From contig OX336336.1 in assembly GCA_946902875.1 (NCBI GenBank), forward strand, positions 4,992,545-5,056,544: a stretch of 64,000 nucleotides of DNA, read 5' to 3'. The position numbers and the translations under genes are program-made. Below the pieces are notes generated by a model that saw only the letters and a program-made list of their open reading frames with translations, searched no databases and was not told the origin of the DNA. Positions 1 through 10,024 of this stretch are shown piece after piece (position 1 is the stretch's first letter; every line of letters starts with the position of its first letter). The DNA comes from Nematopogon swammerdamellus (taxonomy: Eukaryota; Arthropoda; Insecta; Lepidoptera; Adelidae).

Positions 1-880
1 CGTCCGTGATAGTATCTGTAAAACAGACTAAGCGAACCCACAAATCGTCTGTGACTCAGGGACTCCAGACCATCTGTAAGTTTCGGGTCACCAACAAGAC
101 GGATGGCTCGGCGCTGTATCGAGTCCAAGGATGCTAGCAGATAATGGGGACTACCCTCCCAGATGTGACTGCAGTACTCCATCACCGGCCTAATCTGTGT
201 TTTGTACAACAGGAATAGTTGAGCCGGTGAGAAGAACCGCCGATTGCGGAAAAGTATTCCCAATTTTCTGGATGCAGTTTTGGCCTTAGACTCGATTAGT
301 TGCCGGAAACCCACGTCTTTGGAAATAGTGGTGCCCAGGAGGTCCAGGTGTTCCGAGACAGGTACGACGCTGCCTTCGAAACTTGCTTGGAAAGGAAAGG
401 GATCGACCTTAGCAGATAATGCGCAGCACTGAGTCTTGCTAACGTTGAAGGCGACAAGGTTCTCCTGGCCCCATATAGCTACTTTTCCGAGAACGTTATC
501 GACCTTATCAACAACTGAACGTTGAGCCTCCCTGTGCCGCGAATCTCTACTCTTCCAGTCCTTAACATAGCCCTCGTGCTCCGTGCTGTCGTCTGCATAG
601 CTGTGTATCATGCCCAAGGACAGTAGATCGTTTATAAAGATTAAGAAAAGCGTAGGCGACAGAACAGAGCCCTGCGGAACACCAGCGTTAATTGGAAAGT
701 CGTCCGATTTCGAGCCATCGATGGTAACGAAAATGGAACGACCCGCCAAAAAGCTGGCGATCCAGGTGCAGAGTTTGGGTGGAATGCCGAAGGACGGAAG
801 CTTGCCTAGAAGGCCTCGGTGCCAAACGCGGTCGAAAGCCTTGGAAATATCCAGGGCGACTGCCAGCGACTCCCCAAAAT
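1..880 (-). mobile_element. Jockey/CR1-like non-LTR retrotransposon, reverse transcriptase fragment
   Basis: Read on the minus strand, the stretch encodes the middle and C-terminal part of a reverse transcriptase in interrupted frames. Visible pieces are 'DISKAFDRVWHRGLL', 'AGVPQGSVLSPTLF', a catalytic-site 'YADDST', 'LDSIQRRAIRLVGDP' and the start of a 'HRRFVGSLSLFYRYY' tail. The same family recurs at 57238-58500. The copy runs off the left edge and is cut at 880, just inside the RT domain, by the 28-bp satellite. Stops and frameshifts show it is dead. The clade (jockey versus CR1) is inferred from motifs only. Confidence 0.8.
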
Positions 881-1384
881 TGCTTTTATCTGTTACTCTA
901 ATTGTCGTTGTTTTTTTCTGTTAATAATATGGTCATTGTTTTTATTTATTACTGTTATGATCGTTGCTTTTATCTATTACTCTAATTGTCGTTGCTTTTT
1001 TCTGTTACTCTAATTGTCGTTGCTTTTATCTGTTACTCTAATTTTCGTTGCTTTTTTGTGTTAGTCTAATTGTCGTTGCTTTTATCTGTTACTCTAATTG
1101 TCGTTGTTTTTTTCTGTTAATAATATGGTCATTGTTTTTATTTATTACTGTTATGATCGTTGCTTTTATCTATTACTCTAATTGTCGTTGCTTTTTTCTG
1201 TTACTCTAATTGTCGTTGCTTTTATCTGTTACTCTAATTTTCGTTGCTTTTTTGTGTTAGTCTAATTGTCGTTGCTTTTATCTGTTACTCTAATTGTCGT
1301 TGTTTTTTTCTGTTACTAAAATGGTCGTTGCTTTTATTTATTACTGTTATGATTGTTGCTTTTATCTGTTACTCTAATTGTCGT
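881..1384. repeat. 28-bp minisatellite with 196-bp higher-order repeat
   Basis: Eighteen monomers of exactly 28 bp lie head to tail (type monomer begins TGCTTTTATCTGTTACTC). Seven variant monomers form a 196-bp higher-order unit. Units 881-1076 and 1077-1272 look identical, and a third partial unit of four monomers ends at 1384. Two short ORFs in the array are artefacts. Confidence 0.9.
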
Positions 1385-2490
1385 CGGTTTATTAAATTTT
1401 GCGCGTCAGTTGACTAGAATTTGCGGTCGAGTAGTTCCGATGCGAGAAGTCTTCTTGCAATCTCCTGCGAAACTTGCCGGAAGTTTCGCACAAGTTTATA
1501 AGACGCCATCCTTCCTGCTTCCTAACCTTGTTCCAGCAAAGTCGGCCGCGCTCTAGATAAATAAACTGAAAGTTGGTCAAATTGTCTGCAAGTAGGCCAA
1601 TCACCGCAGCAATCACAAACGGGGCTTCTATCTCTCACTAACTTTACGCGCAACGAATTAAACGGACGCCGCTTACTGCCGCCGAGGCACTTAAGGGCGT
1701 TGAAGTGGCTTTAAGATGTTAATTTATCAAGCCAAATGCCTTTCAGAAATAAAATAAATTCACGACTTAATTGCTCTCCCAAAGTCGAGATTACTTCGGA
1801 ATGACTTCCGGTTCCGGGTTGCTAACAGAATGACGTGCTGGTAGGGGATCCACGCATACCAACAGCACGAACCAATTATGCCGTGGATCCGTATGCATAA
1901 TTATTATGGCAAAAGAAATGTATTGCTCGAGCGCGTTCAAATTTAAGGTAATCTCCTAATTAATATAAAAAACTTAGAATCAAACACTATGTTAAAAACG
2001 GCAACTAGAATGTAGGTACTTCCTGAATAATTAGAACTGAACACACATATTGTCAATACTTCAGAATTATTTAACTACTTGTCTTCAGTCTATGTGTCTG
2101 TCTGTCTGTCTGTTGGTCTGTCCGTTGGTCTGTCCGTCTGTCTTCAGAATATTTATAAGATTAACGAACCTTGTCTATTGTACCTACCATAATTTTAGTA
2201 TACTAATAGTTTTAAATTTTTATTTTATTCTTCTACTTAATTTTAACCGCATAAATGTCATCTCTCAAATAAACAATACAAAAATAATACGTAGTCGTTG
2301 GAAATGTATTTTAATCCAAGTACAGTACCCGGCAAATAATGCATATCTAGCTTTAGAAAGAGACAATTCGCTTGTAGAGCGTCGTCTCTGTCGCACAGAG
2401 ACGTGCGAGTTCACGACGACACGGTGACACGGTGCTCTACGACCGGACTGTCTAATTTTTAAAGCTCGATGTACATTCTTTACTACCGGG
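1385..2490. other. No gene seen; AT-rich noncoding stretch
   Basis: Only short ORFs without recognisable motifs are present. Around 1830-1895 a short imperfect inverted pair built on GGATCC-CGCATAC occurs. A TCTG/TCCG microsatellite lies near 2095-2143. Confidence 0.6.
2095..2143. repeat. TCTG/TCCG microsatellite
   Basis: Imperfect run of TCTG with interspersed TTGG and TCCG units. Similar runs occur inside the Metulj-like SINE copies of this window, so this may be a decayed SINE core. Confidence 0.7.
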
Positions 2491-2498
2491 TACTATAC

Positions 2499-3449
2499 CA
2501 GGTGTCTCCAAACTATTTTAAAGGCGGGCCACATTGACTTATCAAAAAATATGGGCGGGACAGCATCAAACGTAATTTTTTTTTCTATATAAAATGTTGA
2601 ATAAATGTAAGATAAATAGACATTCCTTGAATAATGTTTAGTATATTATGAAAAATATAAAAAATAAATTTTAAAAATTAATGTTTATTAATGTGACACA
2701 TGCAGTTGTCGATCAACAATTATATCTTTAATAGTGGGCTCGAATTTTGTAGTACCTATATATAATATATATATATATATATAATACCGTAAATGTTCAT
2801 CAGAGAGCCTTCTGCGGCGTCCGCTATCCGACCAACAGAATAGCACTGGTGCCATTGGTGGTATGTTTACTTCAGTTAAGAGACTCTACCTAGAGTCTAG
2901 GTAAGCAGCTCGCCCATGCACAATTTAGGATGAATTAAAAATAAATGTTTAGGCTTTGTACCGTGTAGGGCCAGTACTTTAAAAGAATAGCCCCACTGCA
3001 TCTCTCCCCGTGTATGTCGTAAAAAGCGACTAAGGGATATGACTCCCTTCTTATATTACTAGGTGGTAGGGTTTAACCCGCCCGGGTTGGTATCACCGCA
3101 CTGAATGAAAGGTCGGTCGAAACGGCTATGTAAATAGTTTGTGTTTTCCGTCCAGTTCAGTGTAGCCGGCACGACCGAAGGGAAGCACTGACGTGGCACC
3201 AAGTTCACCCGGTGTTATGGGCTGACATCACGGATTTCGTAGGTGATGTAGCCAAACGTGTCATTTTCCATAAAAAAAAAATGTTTACTCTAGTTAAGAG
3301 ACTCTACCTAGAGGCTAGGTAAGCAGCTCGCCCATGCACAATTTAGAATGAATTAAAAATAAATGTATAGGCTGCAAACGTGGCGCGGGCCGGATAAATT
3401 GGCGACGCGGGTCGTATGCGGCCCGCGGGCCGTAGTTTGGAGACCCCTG
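2499..3449. mobile_element. Nonautonomous hAT element with 8-bp target duplication
   Basis: The left end reads CAGGTGTCTCCAAACTA and the right end, reverse-complemented, CAGGGGTCTCCAAACTA, giving inverted repeats of the hAT 'CAGGGGTCTCCAAAC' type. The 8-bp sequence TACTATAC stands immediately outside both ends (2491-2498 and 3450-3457), the duplication length of hAT elements. No transposase is encoded. A SINE (2956-3280) is nested inside, flanked by a 93-bp direct duplication of element sequence. Confidence 0.88.
2956..3280 (+). mobile_element. SINE (shared 3' body, 'GTACCGTGT' head variant)
   Basis: The head begins near GTACCGTGTAGGGCCAGTAC and passes through TGTCGTAAAAAGCGACTAAG into the common body (GGTGGTAGGGTTTAACCCGC, CCGTCCAGTTCAGTGTAGCC). 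It ends in TTTTCCATAAAAAAAAA. It lies in the hAT element between two 93-bp copies of the same flank (2863-2955, 3281-3373). Confidence 0.85.
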
Positions 3450-3489
3450 TACTATACTATTAGATAGGTAAACTCGGCCTCTGTAAGTG

Positions 3490-3492
<3 letters not shown>

Positions 3493-3535
<43 letters not shown>
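3493..3535. repeat. (AC)n microsatellite in intron
   Basis: About 21 AC dinucleotides. On the minus strand this is a (GT)n tract starting about 30 nt downstream of the splice donor of the exon at 3710-3567. Confidence 0.95.
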
Positions 3536-3536
<1 letters not shown>

Positions 3537-3566
3537 CCTTGTCGCTTTCACTCGCCAGCTCTTTAC

Positions 3567-3710
3567 CTCTCTCGGACCCTTGTCGAGGCGGTCCATGCAG
3601 GGGAACTGCATGAGTATGTGCTTGATGGAGGGGCGTGCGGGCGGCGCTCCCCTCTCCCCGCTGCCGCTGCCGCACCACGCGCTCGGCGGTAGAGAGATCT
3701 TGTGGGCGCC
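3567..3710 (-). CDS. GARNL3: Rap/Ran-GAP domain protein (GARNL3-like), coding exon
   Basis: A 144-nt exon on the minus strand is bounded by an AG acceptor (GACGACAG before 3710) and a GTAAAG donor after 3567, phase 0 at both ends. It encodes GAHKISLPPSA, a low-complexity Gly/Ser/Pro insert, then SIKHILMQFPCMDRL and DKGPRE. From memory, vertebrate GARNL3 has a matching block (GTQKICLPYSP, then SVKSIL and EKGPRE). It continues the reading frame of the exon at 4514-4408 without adjustment, and the 697-bp intron between them holds a MITE. GARNL3-type proteins carry an N-terminal GTPase-activating Rap/Ran-GAP domain and a C-terminal citron-homology domain; this exon lies inside the first. Later exons, including the catalytic Asn region, were not found and probably lie beyond the left edge. 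Confidence 0.82.
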
Positions 3711-3739
3711 CTGTCGTCACGACACACGAGGTATATTAC

Positions 3740-3934
3740 TGTTATTCAATCTCACGAAGTCCGTTTGGCTATGAATGTTGTTAGGTGTGCACATGCACAT
3801 TGTTTTAGTGTGCGTAACCTCGAGAGCGCTCAGTCACGATCGTGACGCGGTCCACGCACACAACACACACAAGCGCGCTCATCAGTAGACGTCACTACTA
3901 CAACCAGTGCCAAACGGACTTCGTGAGATAGAAC
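3740..3934. mobile_element. MITE, TIR ATCTCACGAAGTCCGTTTGG
   Basis: Perfect 21-bp inverted arms at 3749-3769 and 3909-3929 enclose about 140 bp, and weaker pairing reaches 3740/3934. A second copy with the same interior (GTGCACATGCACATTG, CTCGAGAGCGCTCAGTCACG) is at 30601-30772. It ends about 30 bp upstream of the acceptor of the GARNL3-like exon at 3710. Confidence 0.85.
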
Positions 3935-4146
3935 ATTTTTTGTATATTTTAAGTTAAGTGGTCTTAATTATATAGCTAAAAATATGCAAAAAATGACCGT
4001 TTCCCCCCGGTTCTCCTAGGTTTTTAAAGCTAAAATTTTGACATTCATTAGGGTTAGTAGATATTAAGCCATAAATTACAGGAAAGCTGCACATTTGTTC
4101 GACAATGTAATATTTTCGGAGAAAAAACATATTTGTGTTTTAGTAC

Positions 4147-4196
4147 GGAACCATAATTTGTGCGAGCCTGACTCGCTCTTGACCGCTTTTTGACAT
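4147..4196 (-). mobile_element. Degenerate Metulj-like SINE head
   Basis: A decayed reverse complement of the AAACCGGCCAAGTGCGAG head (GTGCGAGCCTGACTCGC then CTTGACCGCTTTTTGAC). It is intronic. Confidence 0.6.
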
Positions 4197-4407
4197 TTTT
4201 ACTTTGCTGCATGCATTTTTGCATGGCTGTAATATTTTTTTTTGCGTAATTGACCTTGAAAAAATTGCTTTTAACAAAATAATGCAAGCCGCATTTCATC
4301 TTTTCGAACTCACCGTAAACATAAAGATCCTGTGACATTTATACAGACAAAGGAGTCTCACCATAAGGGTTACTTTTTTTATATTTTTAGCTCGGGTGGG
4401 AACTCAC

Positions 4408-4514
4408 CATCTTGTTGAAGAGTATGGCCCGCAGCAGCCCCGCGCTGCCCTCCTGCACCACACTGAGCAGGTAGGGCTCCCGGCTGCCGTCCACACCGAT
4501 GTAGTTTTGATGTA
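4408..4514 (-). CDS. GARNL3: Rap/Ran-GAP domain protein (GARNL3-like), coding exon
   Basis: A 107-nt minus-strand exon has acceptor TTTTTCATCGGCAG and donor GTGAGT after ...AACAAGATG. It enters in phase 1: the first two bases (TA) complete a Leu codon begun by the C that ends exon 12154-12073. It leaves in phase 0. The peptide is HQNYIGVDGSREPYLLSVVQ, then GSAGLLRAILFNKM. This fits the conserved Rap-GAP segment 'HQNY.G.D...P..LSV....YRAIL'. The matching phase across a 7.5-kb repeat-filled intron is the strongest sign that the gene is real and functional. The GC-rich codon use contrasts with the AT-rich surroundings. Confidence 0.87.
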
Positions 4515-4999
4515 CTGCCGATGAAAAATACTACATTTAATTTGTATTGGCACACACAACACTTGGCGTGTGGTCACACGACGCAAGGACGTTCGGAAAC
4601 GATCTAGGAAAGCTCCTCATCGATAAGTCTGGTGACCGATGCGCCAAGTCCTTCTTCTTTCAAAGGGGCAACGCTGCCAGCGTATTGGGCACTGTGGGAG
4701 AGTCGGCTGAATTGGATGAAACATTTTACCTTCAGTAGCGAACCCCCTTTTCTCTATCCGTCAACGGCACAGTGTCAGCACACATCCCGTTTTTCCTCCT
4801 TCTTTCCACCTTACATTTATTTAGTTTTTGTATATTTTTAATATGTTCTTCATTAGGTTAATTTCAGTCTAATAAATTTTATTTAATTTGTGTTATTCAT
4901 GAAAATAAAGATTTAAATTACTATAAAATTTGTATATATTAAGAACCAAGCACATAACAATACTTATGAACATATTAAAACTTAAAATATATTCTAAGT

Positions 5000-5075
5000 C
5001 AGGGTTTCTTAACCTGGGGTCCATGGGCCCCAGAGGGGTCCGTGGCATGAGTGCTGGGGGTCCATGTCAGCAGTA
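5000..5075. mobile_element. hAT-type terminus, truncated
   Basis: CAGGGTTTCTTAACCTGGGG followed by a GC-rich 'GGTCC' stretch resembles a hAT terminal inverted repeat with its subterminal region. No matching right end was found. Confidence 0.5.
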
Positions 5076-5110
5076 AAATTAACGTGAGCGAGTTTTTCTA
5101 CTTCTAATTC

Positions 5111-5345
5111 CCTACAATTAAGTTTGTCCCTCGGCACACTCGTTTCTTTGTCGCCTTGATTGAGTGTGTAACTGTCTACCGGTGAGTATGTTTCCCGAAT
5201 CCTTTAACCTGGGTGTCTAGGCTAGACAGCCTAGCAACAACAAATCTGCTGGCATGACACCTAACTGAGCGTGGTTTCGCGAGGAGAGGTGATTGGCTCT
5301 GTCGACTGCACCGACTTACATAAAAAATAAAACAGTGTATAAGTA
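5111..5345 (+). mobile_element. Jockey/CR1-like retrotransposon 3' end (family B)
   Basis: A decayed copy of a 3' terminal segment also found at 28605-28830, 40850-41316 and 53265-53345: ATGTTTCCCGAATCCTTTAA, GCTAGACAGCCTAGCAAC, GAGCGTGGTTTCGCGAGGAG. In the better copies it encodes the RT C-terminus 'LP.S.FPESFNL' followed by a short 3' UTR and an A-rich tail. Confidence 0.7.
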
Positions 5346-5574
5346 AGAAAGCGAGTAAGAAAGTATAGGTATTATTATTTATTCGTTTATTGACACATTT
5401 CTTTTTTTATATAAATTTTACATAAAAAACTTAAATCTAAAATTAATATAAAATAACAAAATGGAATTTCCACCACCGGCGGCGGGGCGAACCCAGGCTA
5501 CCGATGGTCGGACCCGAGAGAGAGAAACCTTCGGACAATTCGAGCGGTGTCGAGCAAGACCGCCCTATTATTCT

Positions 5575-5880
5575 CATTTTTAGGTTTCCGTATCCCGCAC
5601 GGAAGCCTATTACTAAGCCTACGCCGTCTGTCTGTCTGTCTATCTGTCTGTCCGTCCGTCCGTCTGTCCGAGGGCTGTATCTCTTGAACCGTATAGTTAG
5701 CCTGTTAAAATTTTCACAGGATAATGTGTTATTATGGCGGATATAACAACAAATAATAAAAAATAGAAAAAGTAAAAAATTAAGGGGGGTTCCCATACAA
5801 GAAAATTGTATTTTTTAATGTTTTTTTTGGTGGTGCGGAAACCTCGGTTCGCGAGTCCGACCTCGCGCTTGGCCGGTTTT
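5575..5880 (-). mobile_element. Metulj-like SINE
   Basis: The reverse complement starts at 5880 with the AAACCGGCCAAG head and the 'CGAGTCG-ACTCGCG' segment. It continues through 'GTTATATCCGCCATAATAAC' and a TCCG/TCTG run, and ends GGCTTCCGTGCGGGATACGG-AAACCTAAAAA. The many copies in the window differ by a few percent. Two overlapping ORFs here are repeat artefacts. Confidence 0.8.
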
Positions 5881-6374
5881 TTATGTTAGTTAATGTCACA
5901 CTACCCATTAACCTTATCCACAATCCCAGGTAATACTGGAAGAAAATGCTTTCAGGCTTTAAGTTCGCCTATTGGAAACTTTTTGTGTGCAATAAAGTAC
6001 ATTTAATTTAATTACTTTATAGCTAGATCGCGCGTCGTAAGCAAACTGATGACGAAAAGCCATAGGCGTAAGTGCTGTTGTATAGCTTAAAATACGCCCT
6101 TACTCCCTAGATCTTGTTAACTTCTCAAAAATATGTTTTTTCCGGTCTCATAGAAGAACTATGTAAGTTCGAAAAAATTAAATAATCTAAGTATATAACA
6201 TCAATTGCTCTCTATAATAATATATAACTTGATCGAGATATATTTCACGAAAACCATTTAACACAAAAGGAAACATCTTGATTTTAACTTATAATTGAGA
6301 ATAATTTTAACTTAAAATAAATTTCCAAGAACCTAGTCGAGAATTCTGTCCACGATTCAGCTTTTAGTTCCACT

Positions 6375-8516
6375 CTAATTGTCAATCTCTCCGAAACTAA
6401 ATTCGCAAATTCACTTCACGACCCAAAAATAACTCTCCCAGAGGAGAAGCCATTCCACACTCTTTATGAGAAATGCCGCCCGCAATTAAAGACGAGGGTT
6501 TCGTCGCAGGAGACAAACACGAGGGCAATAGCGGACAGGACAGGAAAAACTTCTTAAGGCAATTATAGAAGTCAAAAAGGGCAATCAAATCTTCATAATA
6601 CGGACGTCAATGTTGTACACTTTGTTCTAGGATGATTTACGTTCCAGTCAAAAATGGAAAGCTCTTTTGTTCGATTTTGTTCGTGTTCAATACTGAAATG
6701 ATTGAACTGAAACCTAAAAAATGAGCCTTCTGTTAAGAGAAAATAGGGGAAAAATTTCAATTAACTAAATTTGAAACGGAATTATTAGTTAAGTTCTTAC
6801 GTTAATTACCCCTGACCAAATTTTCAGTGTAATCGTTGGCCTAGATAGCTCGTTTAAAAGTAATAAAAAGGCGACGAACAGACAGAGGGTAATCATAATT
6901 TTGTATTGTACAGAAAATAACAATAAATATTTCAATTAAGCGCCGTTTTGGGGCCGATATAGGTCATCCGGCTCGCGATAGGTTAAAAACATTAAGGACC
7001 CATTTTTCCCACTACGGTTAAAATTTAACGGCCCGTGAACTCTTGTGAACTGTATGAGAAATGTCGCTTTAACCGTTCGGTTAATGTTAACCTAGGCTTA
7101 ACTGACAATTGAAGCACATAGAACTACACAATGTACGAATAAATTTATGTATGTATTTCGAATGTAGCTCTATAGACGCCTTAACGTCGACGGACTACGA
7201 TACAAGTCGAATGGCGCGCCATTAGGAAGAGTAATGCCACTCGGAGTGACGGCACGCAAACTGTTGAACCTACGTACTAGTGCGACGGGTCAGAGGATTC
7301 GAAGAGAGCCCTGTAATACACAACCCGTGGAGCCGCCATGAGCGAGTGTCATGTTTAAGTTAGTGCGTATTCATCTATGGGTGGTTAAAACGCCGCCGGG
7401 TTCTCGCATGAAGTCTATAGAGTTTGAGACCCACATATTACATTACTAATTGTCAATCTCTCCGAAACTAAATTCGCAAATTCACTTCACGACCCAAAAA
7501 TAACTCTCCCAGAGGAGAAGCCATTCCACACTCTTTATGAGAAATGCCGCCCGCAATTAAAGACGAGGGTTTCGTCGCAGGAGACAAACACGAGGGCAAT
7601 AGCGGACAGGACAGGAAAAACTTCTTAAGGCAATTATAGAAGTCAAAAAGGGCAATCAAATCTTCATAATACGGACGTCAATGTTGTACACTTTGTTCTA
7701 GGATGATTTACGTTCCAGTCAAAAATGGAAAGCTCTTTTGTTCGATTTTGTTCGTGTTCAATACTGAAATGATTGAACTGAAACCTAAAAAATGAGCCTT
7801 CTGTTAAGAGAAAATAGGGGAAAAATTTCAATTAACTAAATTTGAAACGGAATTATTAGTTAAGTTCTTACGTTAATTACCCCTGACCAAATTTTCAGTG
7901 TAATCGTTGGCCTAGATAGCTCGTTTAAAAGTAATAAAAAGGCGACGAACAGACAGAGGGTAATCATAATTTTGTATTGTACAGAAAATAACAATAAATA
8001 TTTCAATTAAGCGCCGTTTTGGGGCCGATATAGGTCATCCGGCTCGCGATAGGTTAAAAACATTAAGGACCCATTTTTCCCACTACGGTTAAAATTTAAC
8101 GGCCCGTGAACTCTTGTGAACTGTATGAGAAATGTCGCTTTAACCGTTCGGTTAATGTTAACCTAGGCTTAACTGACAATTGGAGCACATAGAACTACAC
8201 AATGTACGAATAAATTTATGTATGTATTTCGAATGTAGCTCTATAGTCGCCTTAACGTCGACGGACTACGATACAAGTCGAATGGCGCGCCATTAGGAAG
8301 AGTAATGCCACTCGGAGTGACGGCACGCAAACTGTTGAACCTACGTACTAGTGCGACGGGTCAGAGGATTCGAAGAGAGCCCTGTAATACACAACCCGTG
8401 GAGCCGCCATGAGCGAGTGTCATGTTTAAGTTAGTGCGTATTCATCTATGGGTGGTTAAAACGCCGCCGGGTTCTCGCATGAAGTCTATAGAGTTTGAGA
8501 CCCACATATTACATTA
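6375..8516. repeat. 1071-bp tandem duplication, two copies
   Basis: Positions 6375-7445 and 7446-8516 are nearly identical; I saw two base differences (near 7114/8185 and 7177/8248). The unit has no recognisable gene. A 63-codon ORF on the minus strand appears in both copies simply because the sequence is duplicated. The region lies in the large intron between the exons at 12154 and 4514. Confidence 0.93.
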
Positions 8517-8580
8517 CACTAGCTGTGCCCGCGGCTCGTTCACACGAGTCATTGTTCTACTTCTACTCCAGGTTTTTTCA
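8517..8580. repeat. Lepidopteran 'AGCTGTGCCCGCGGCTCG' repeat, fragment
   Basis: Begins at the right boundary of the 1071-bp duplication. The same motif heads 9818-10024 and occurs at 47630-47690 (reverse) and 53632-53690. Confidence 0.55.
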
Positions 8581-8718
8581 AAAAGAAAAAAAAAAAGAAC
8601 GGAACCCTCATAGGATCACTTTGTGGCCCGTCCGTCCGTCCGTCTGTCTGTCCGGCAAGAAGCAAGGTCTCACAGAACAAATAAAGGAAACAATCCGAAA
8701 ATAGTTAAATTTGTAGTT

Positions 8719-9105
8719 CATCATCATCATCATCATCAGCCTGTATCGATCCACTGCTGGACATATGCCTCTCCCAAGGCACGCCACCACACGCGGTCTT
8801 CCGCTCTTCTCATCCATCCACTCCCGGCTACCTTTTTTAGGTCATCTGTCCACCTAGCCGGGGGGCGTCCCACGCTACGTTTGCTTGTACATGGCCTCCA
8901 TTCGAGTACCCGTCTACCCCATCGGTTGTCGGGTCTACGACAGATGTGCCCAGCCCACTGCCACTTCAGCTTGCTTATTTTCTTAGCAATATCGACTACC
9001 TTAGTTCTTTGACGTATCACGTCGTTACGGATTTTATCGGTCAAATAAATGCCGAGCATTGCTCTTTCCATAGCTCGCTGAGCGACTTTAAATTTTTCTT
9101 TTTCT
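8719..9105 (-). mobile_element. RTE-clade non-LTR retrotransposon, 5'-truncated
   Basis: A minus-strand frame encodes the RTE C-terminus: VAQRAMERAMLGI, KLKWQWAGHICRR, KRSVGRPPARW, WRALGEAYVQQW, then a stop. The 3' end carries a (ATG)n tail (8719-8740 as CAT repeats). A perfect 14-bp target duplication, TTAAATTTGTAGTT, flanks it (8705-8718, 9106-9119). The remaining frame has no stop, so the insertion is fairly young. Only about 120 codons remain, without the RT catalytic core. Confidence 0.92.
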
Positions 9106-9274
9106 TTAAATTTGTAGTTATCACATAAATAATATTTTTTTTTCTCTATCGCAAAAATGGTAATGCACACAAGCGTCAAACTTGGTGCAAACTCTAAAGT
9201 AAAATAACAAATAATAATATATTCCTTTTCGACGCTTACAATCATACACGCGAAACACCACCTTTACGCAAAAC

Positions 9275-9432
9275 GGCTAACTCGGAAACGGCTATTTAAA
9301 TAATTCGTGTTTTCCTTTCAGTTCAGTGTAGCCGGCATGAAATGAAAGGAAGCACTGACATGGCACCTAGTTCACCCATTGTTATGGGCTTACATCACGG
9401 ATGTTGTGCCGTGTCAGTATCCATAAAATAAA
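9275..9432 (+). mobile_element. SINE, 5'-truncated (common body)
   Basis: Contains only the 3' half, from GAAACGGCTATTTAAATAAT through AGTTCAGTGTAGCCGGCATG to GTGTCAGTATCCATAAAAT. Confidence 0.8.
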
Positions 9433-9447
9433 AAATATAAAAATAAA

Positions 9448-9510
9448 AATTGTGTGCTGGTACGGAACCCTCGGTGCGCGAGTCCGATTTACACTTGACC
9501 GCTTTTTATA
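9448..9510 (-). mobile_element. Metulj-like SINE head fragment
   Basis: Reverse complement of the AAA-CGGTCAAGTG...CACCGAGGGTTCCGTACC head. Confidence 0.7.
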
Positions 9511-9817
9511 CTCGGTGATCGGCGCTATCGAAAAATGTGACACAACAAATTTCAACAAAGCTCGAAATCCAATCGCCTTGTTTTTACATTTTAAAAATAG
9601 AATGTATTCGCGGTAGGATTTAAAATCCTACCATTCGATTAATGAATGTTAAGGCCTTGTGACGCGCGCCACTGTGCATCCACGCTTGAAGCGCGCTATC
9701 GGGTATACACGCGCCATCGGCTACAGTTTATCGAGTGGAGCCGGGGAATTTACGTTTTGATGCGACCGCAGCAGCAGCATTAAACGATATCAGAAAATCG
9801 CATTACATACATACACA
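9511..9817. other. No gene seen
   Basis: Intronic sequence of the GARNL3-like gene with a modest GC-rich patch (9660-9770). No splice-bounded frame was recognised. Confidence 0.5.
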
Positions 9818-10024
9818 AGCTGTGCCCGCGGCTCCGCCCGCTCTCATATTTTACTTCACTGCTAACCTCGTAAGCCATTTAGCGTGATAGTAAGTAGCCT
9901 ATAGTTGATGGGAAGAATCAAGCTATCCGTAGAATTTTGTTTTATTAAAATCGGTTCAGTGGTTCTCGAGTTATAAGCGGACACTCAGACAGACAGAAAG
10001 CAGACGTTGGATTTTATTATAGGT
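9818..10024. repeat. Lepidopteran 'AGCTGTGCCCGCGGCTCC' repeat
   Basis: Starts AGCTGTGCCCGCGGCTCCGC and ends in CAGACGTTGGATTTTATTAT. It has the form of an interspersed short element, with internal 'ATCGGTTCAGTGGTTCTCGAG'-type sequence. Class unresolved. Confidence 0.55.

Noticed and set aside
881..1384. CRISPR-like array
   Set aside because: Repeats are contiguous without spacers and the genome is eukaryotic.
3315..3611. 98-codon minus-strand ORF through the (GT)n tract
   Set aside because: It reads through the exon's donor site into intron microsatellite in a frame that differs from, or extends past, the real exon.
6397..7659. Identical 63-codon minus-strand ORFs
   Set aside because: Same sequence in the two halves of a tandem duplication; no motifs, no conservation evidence.
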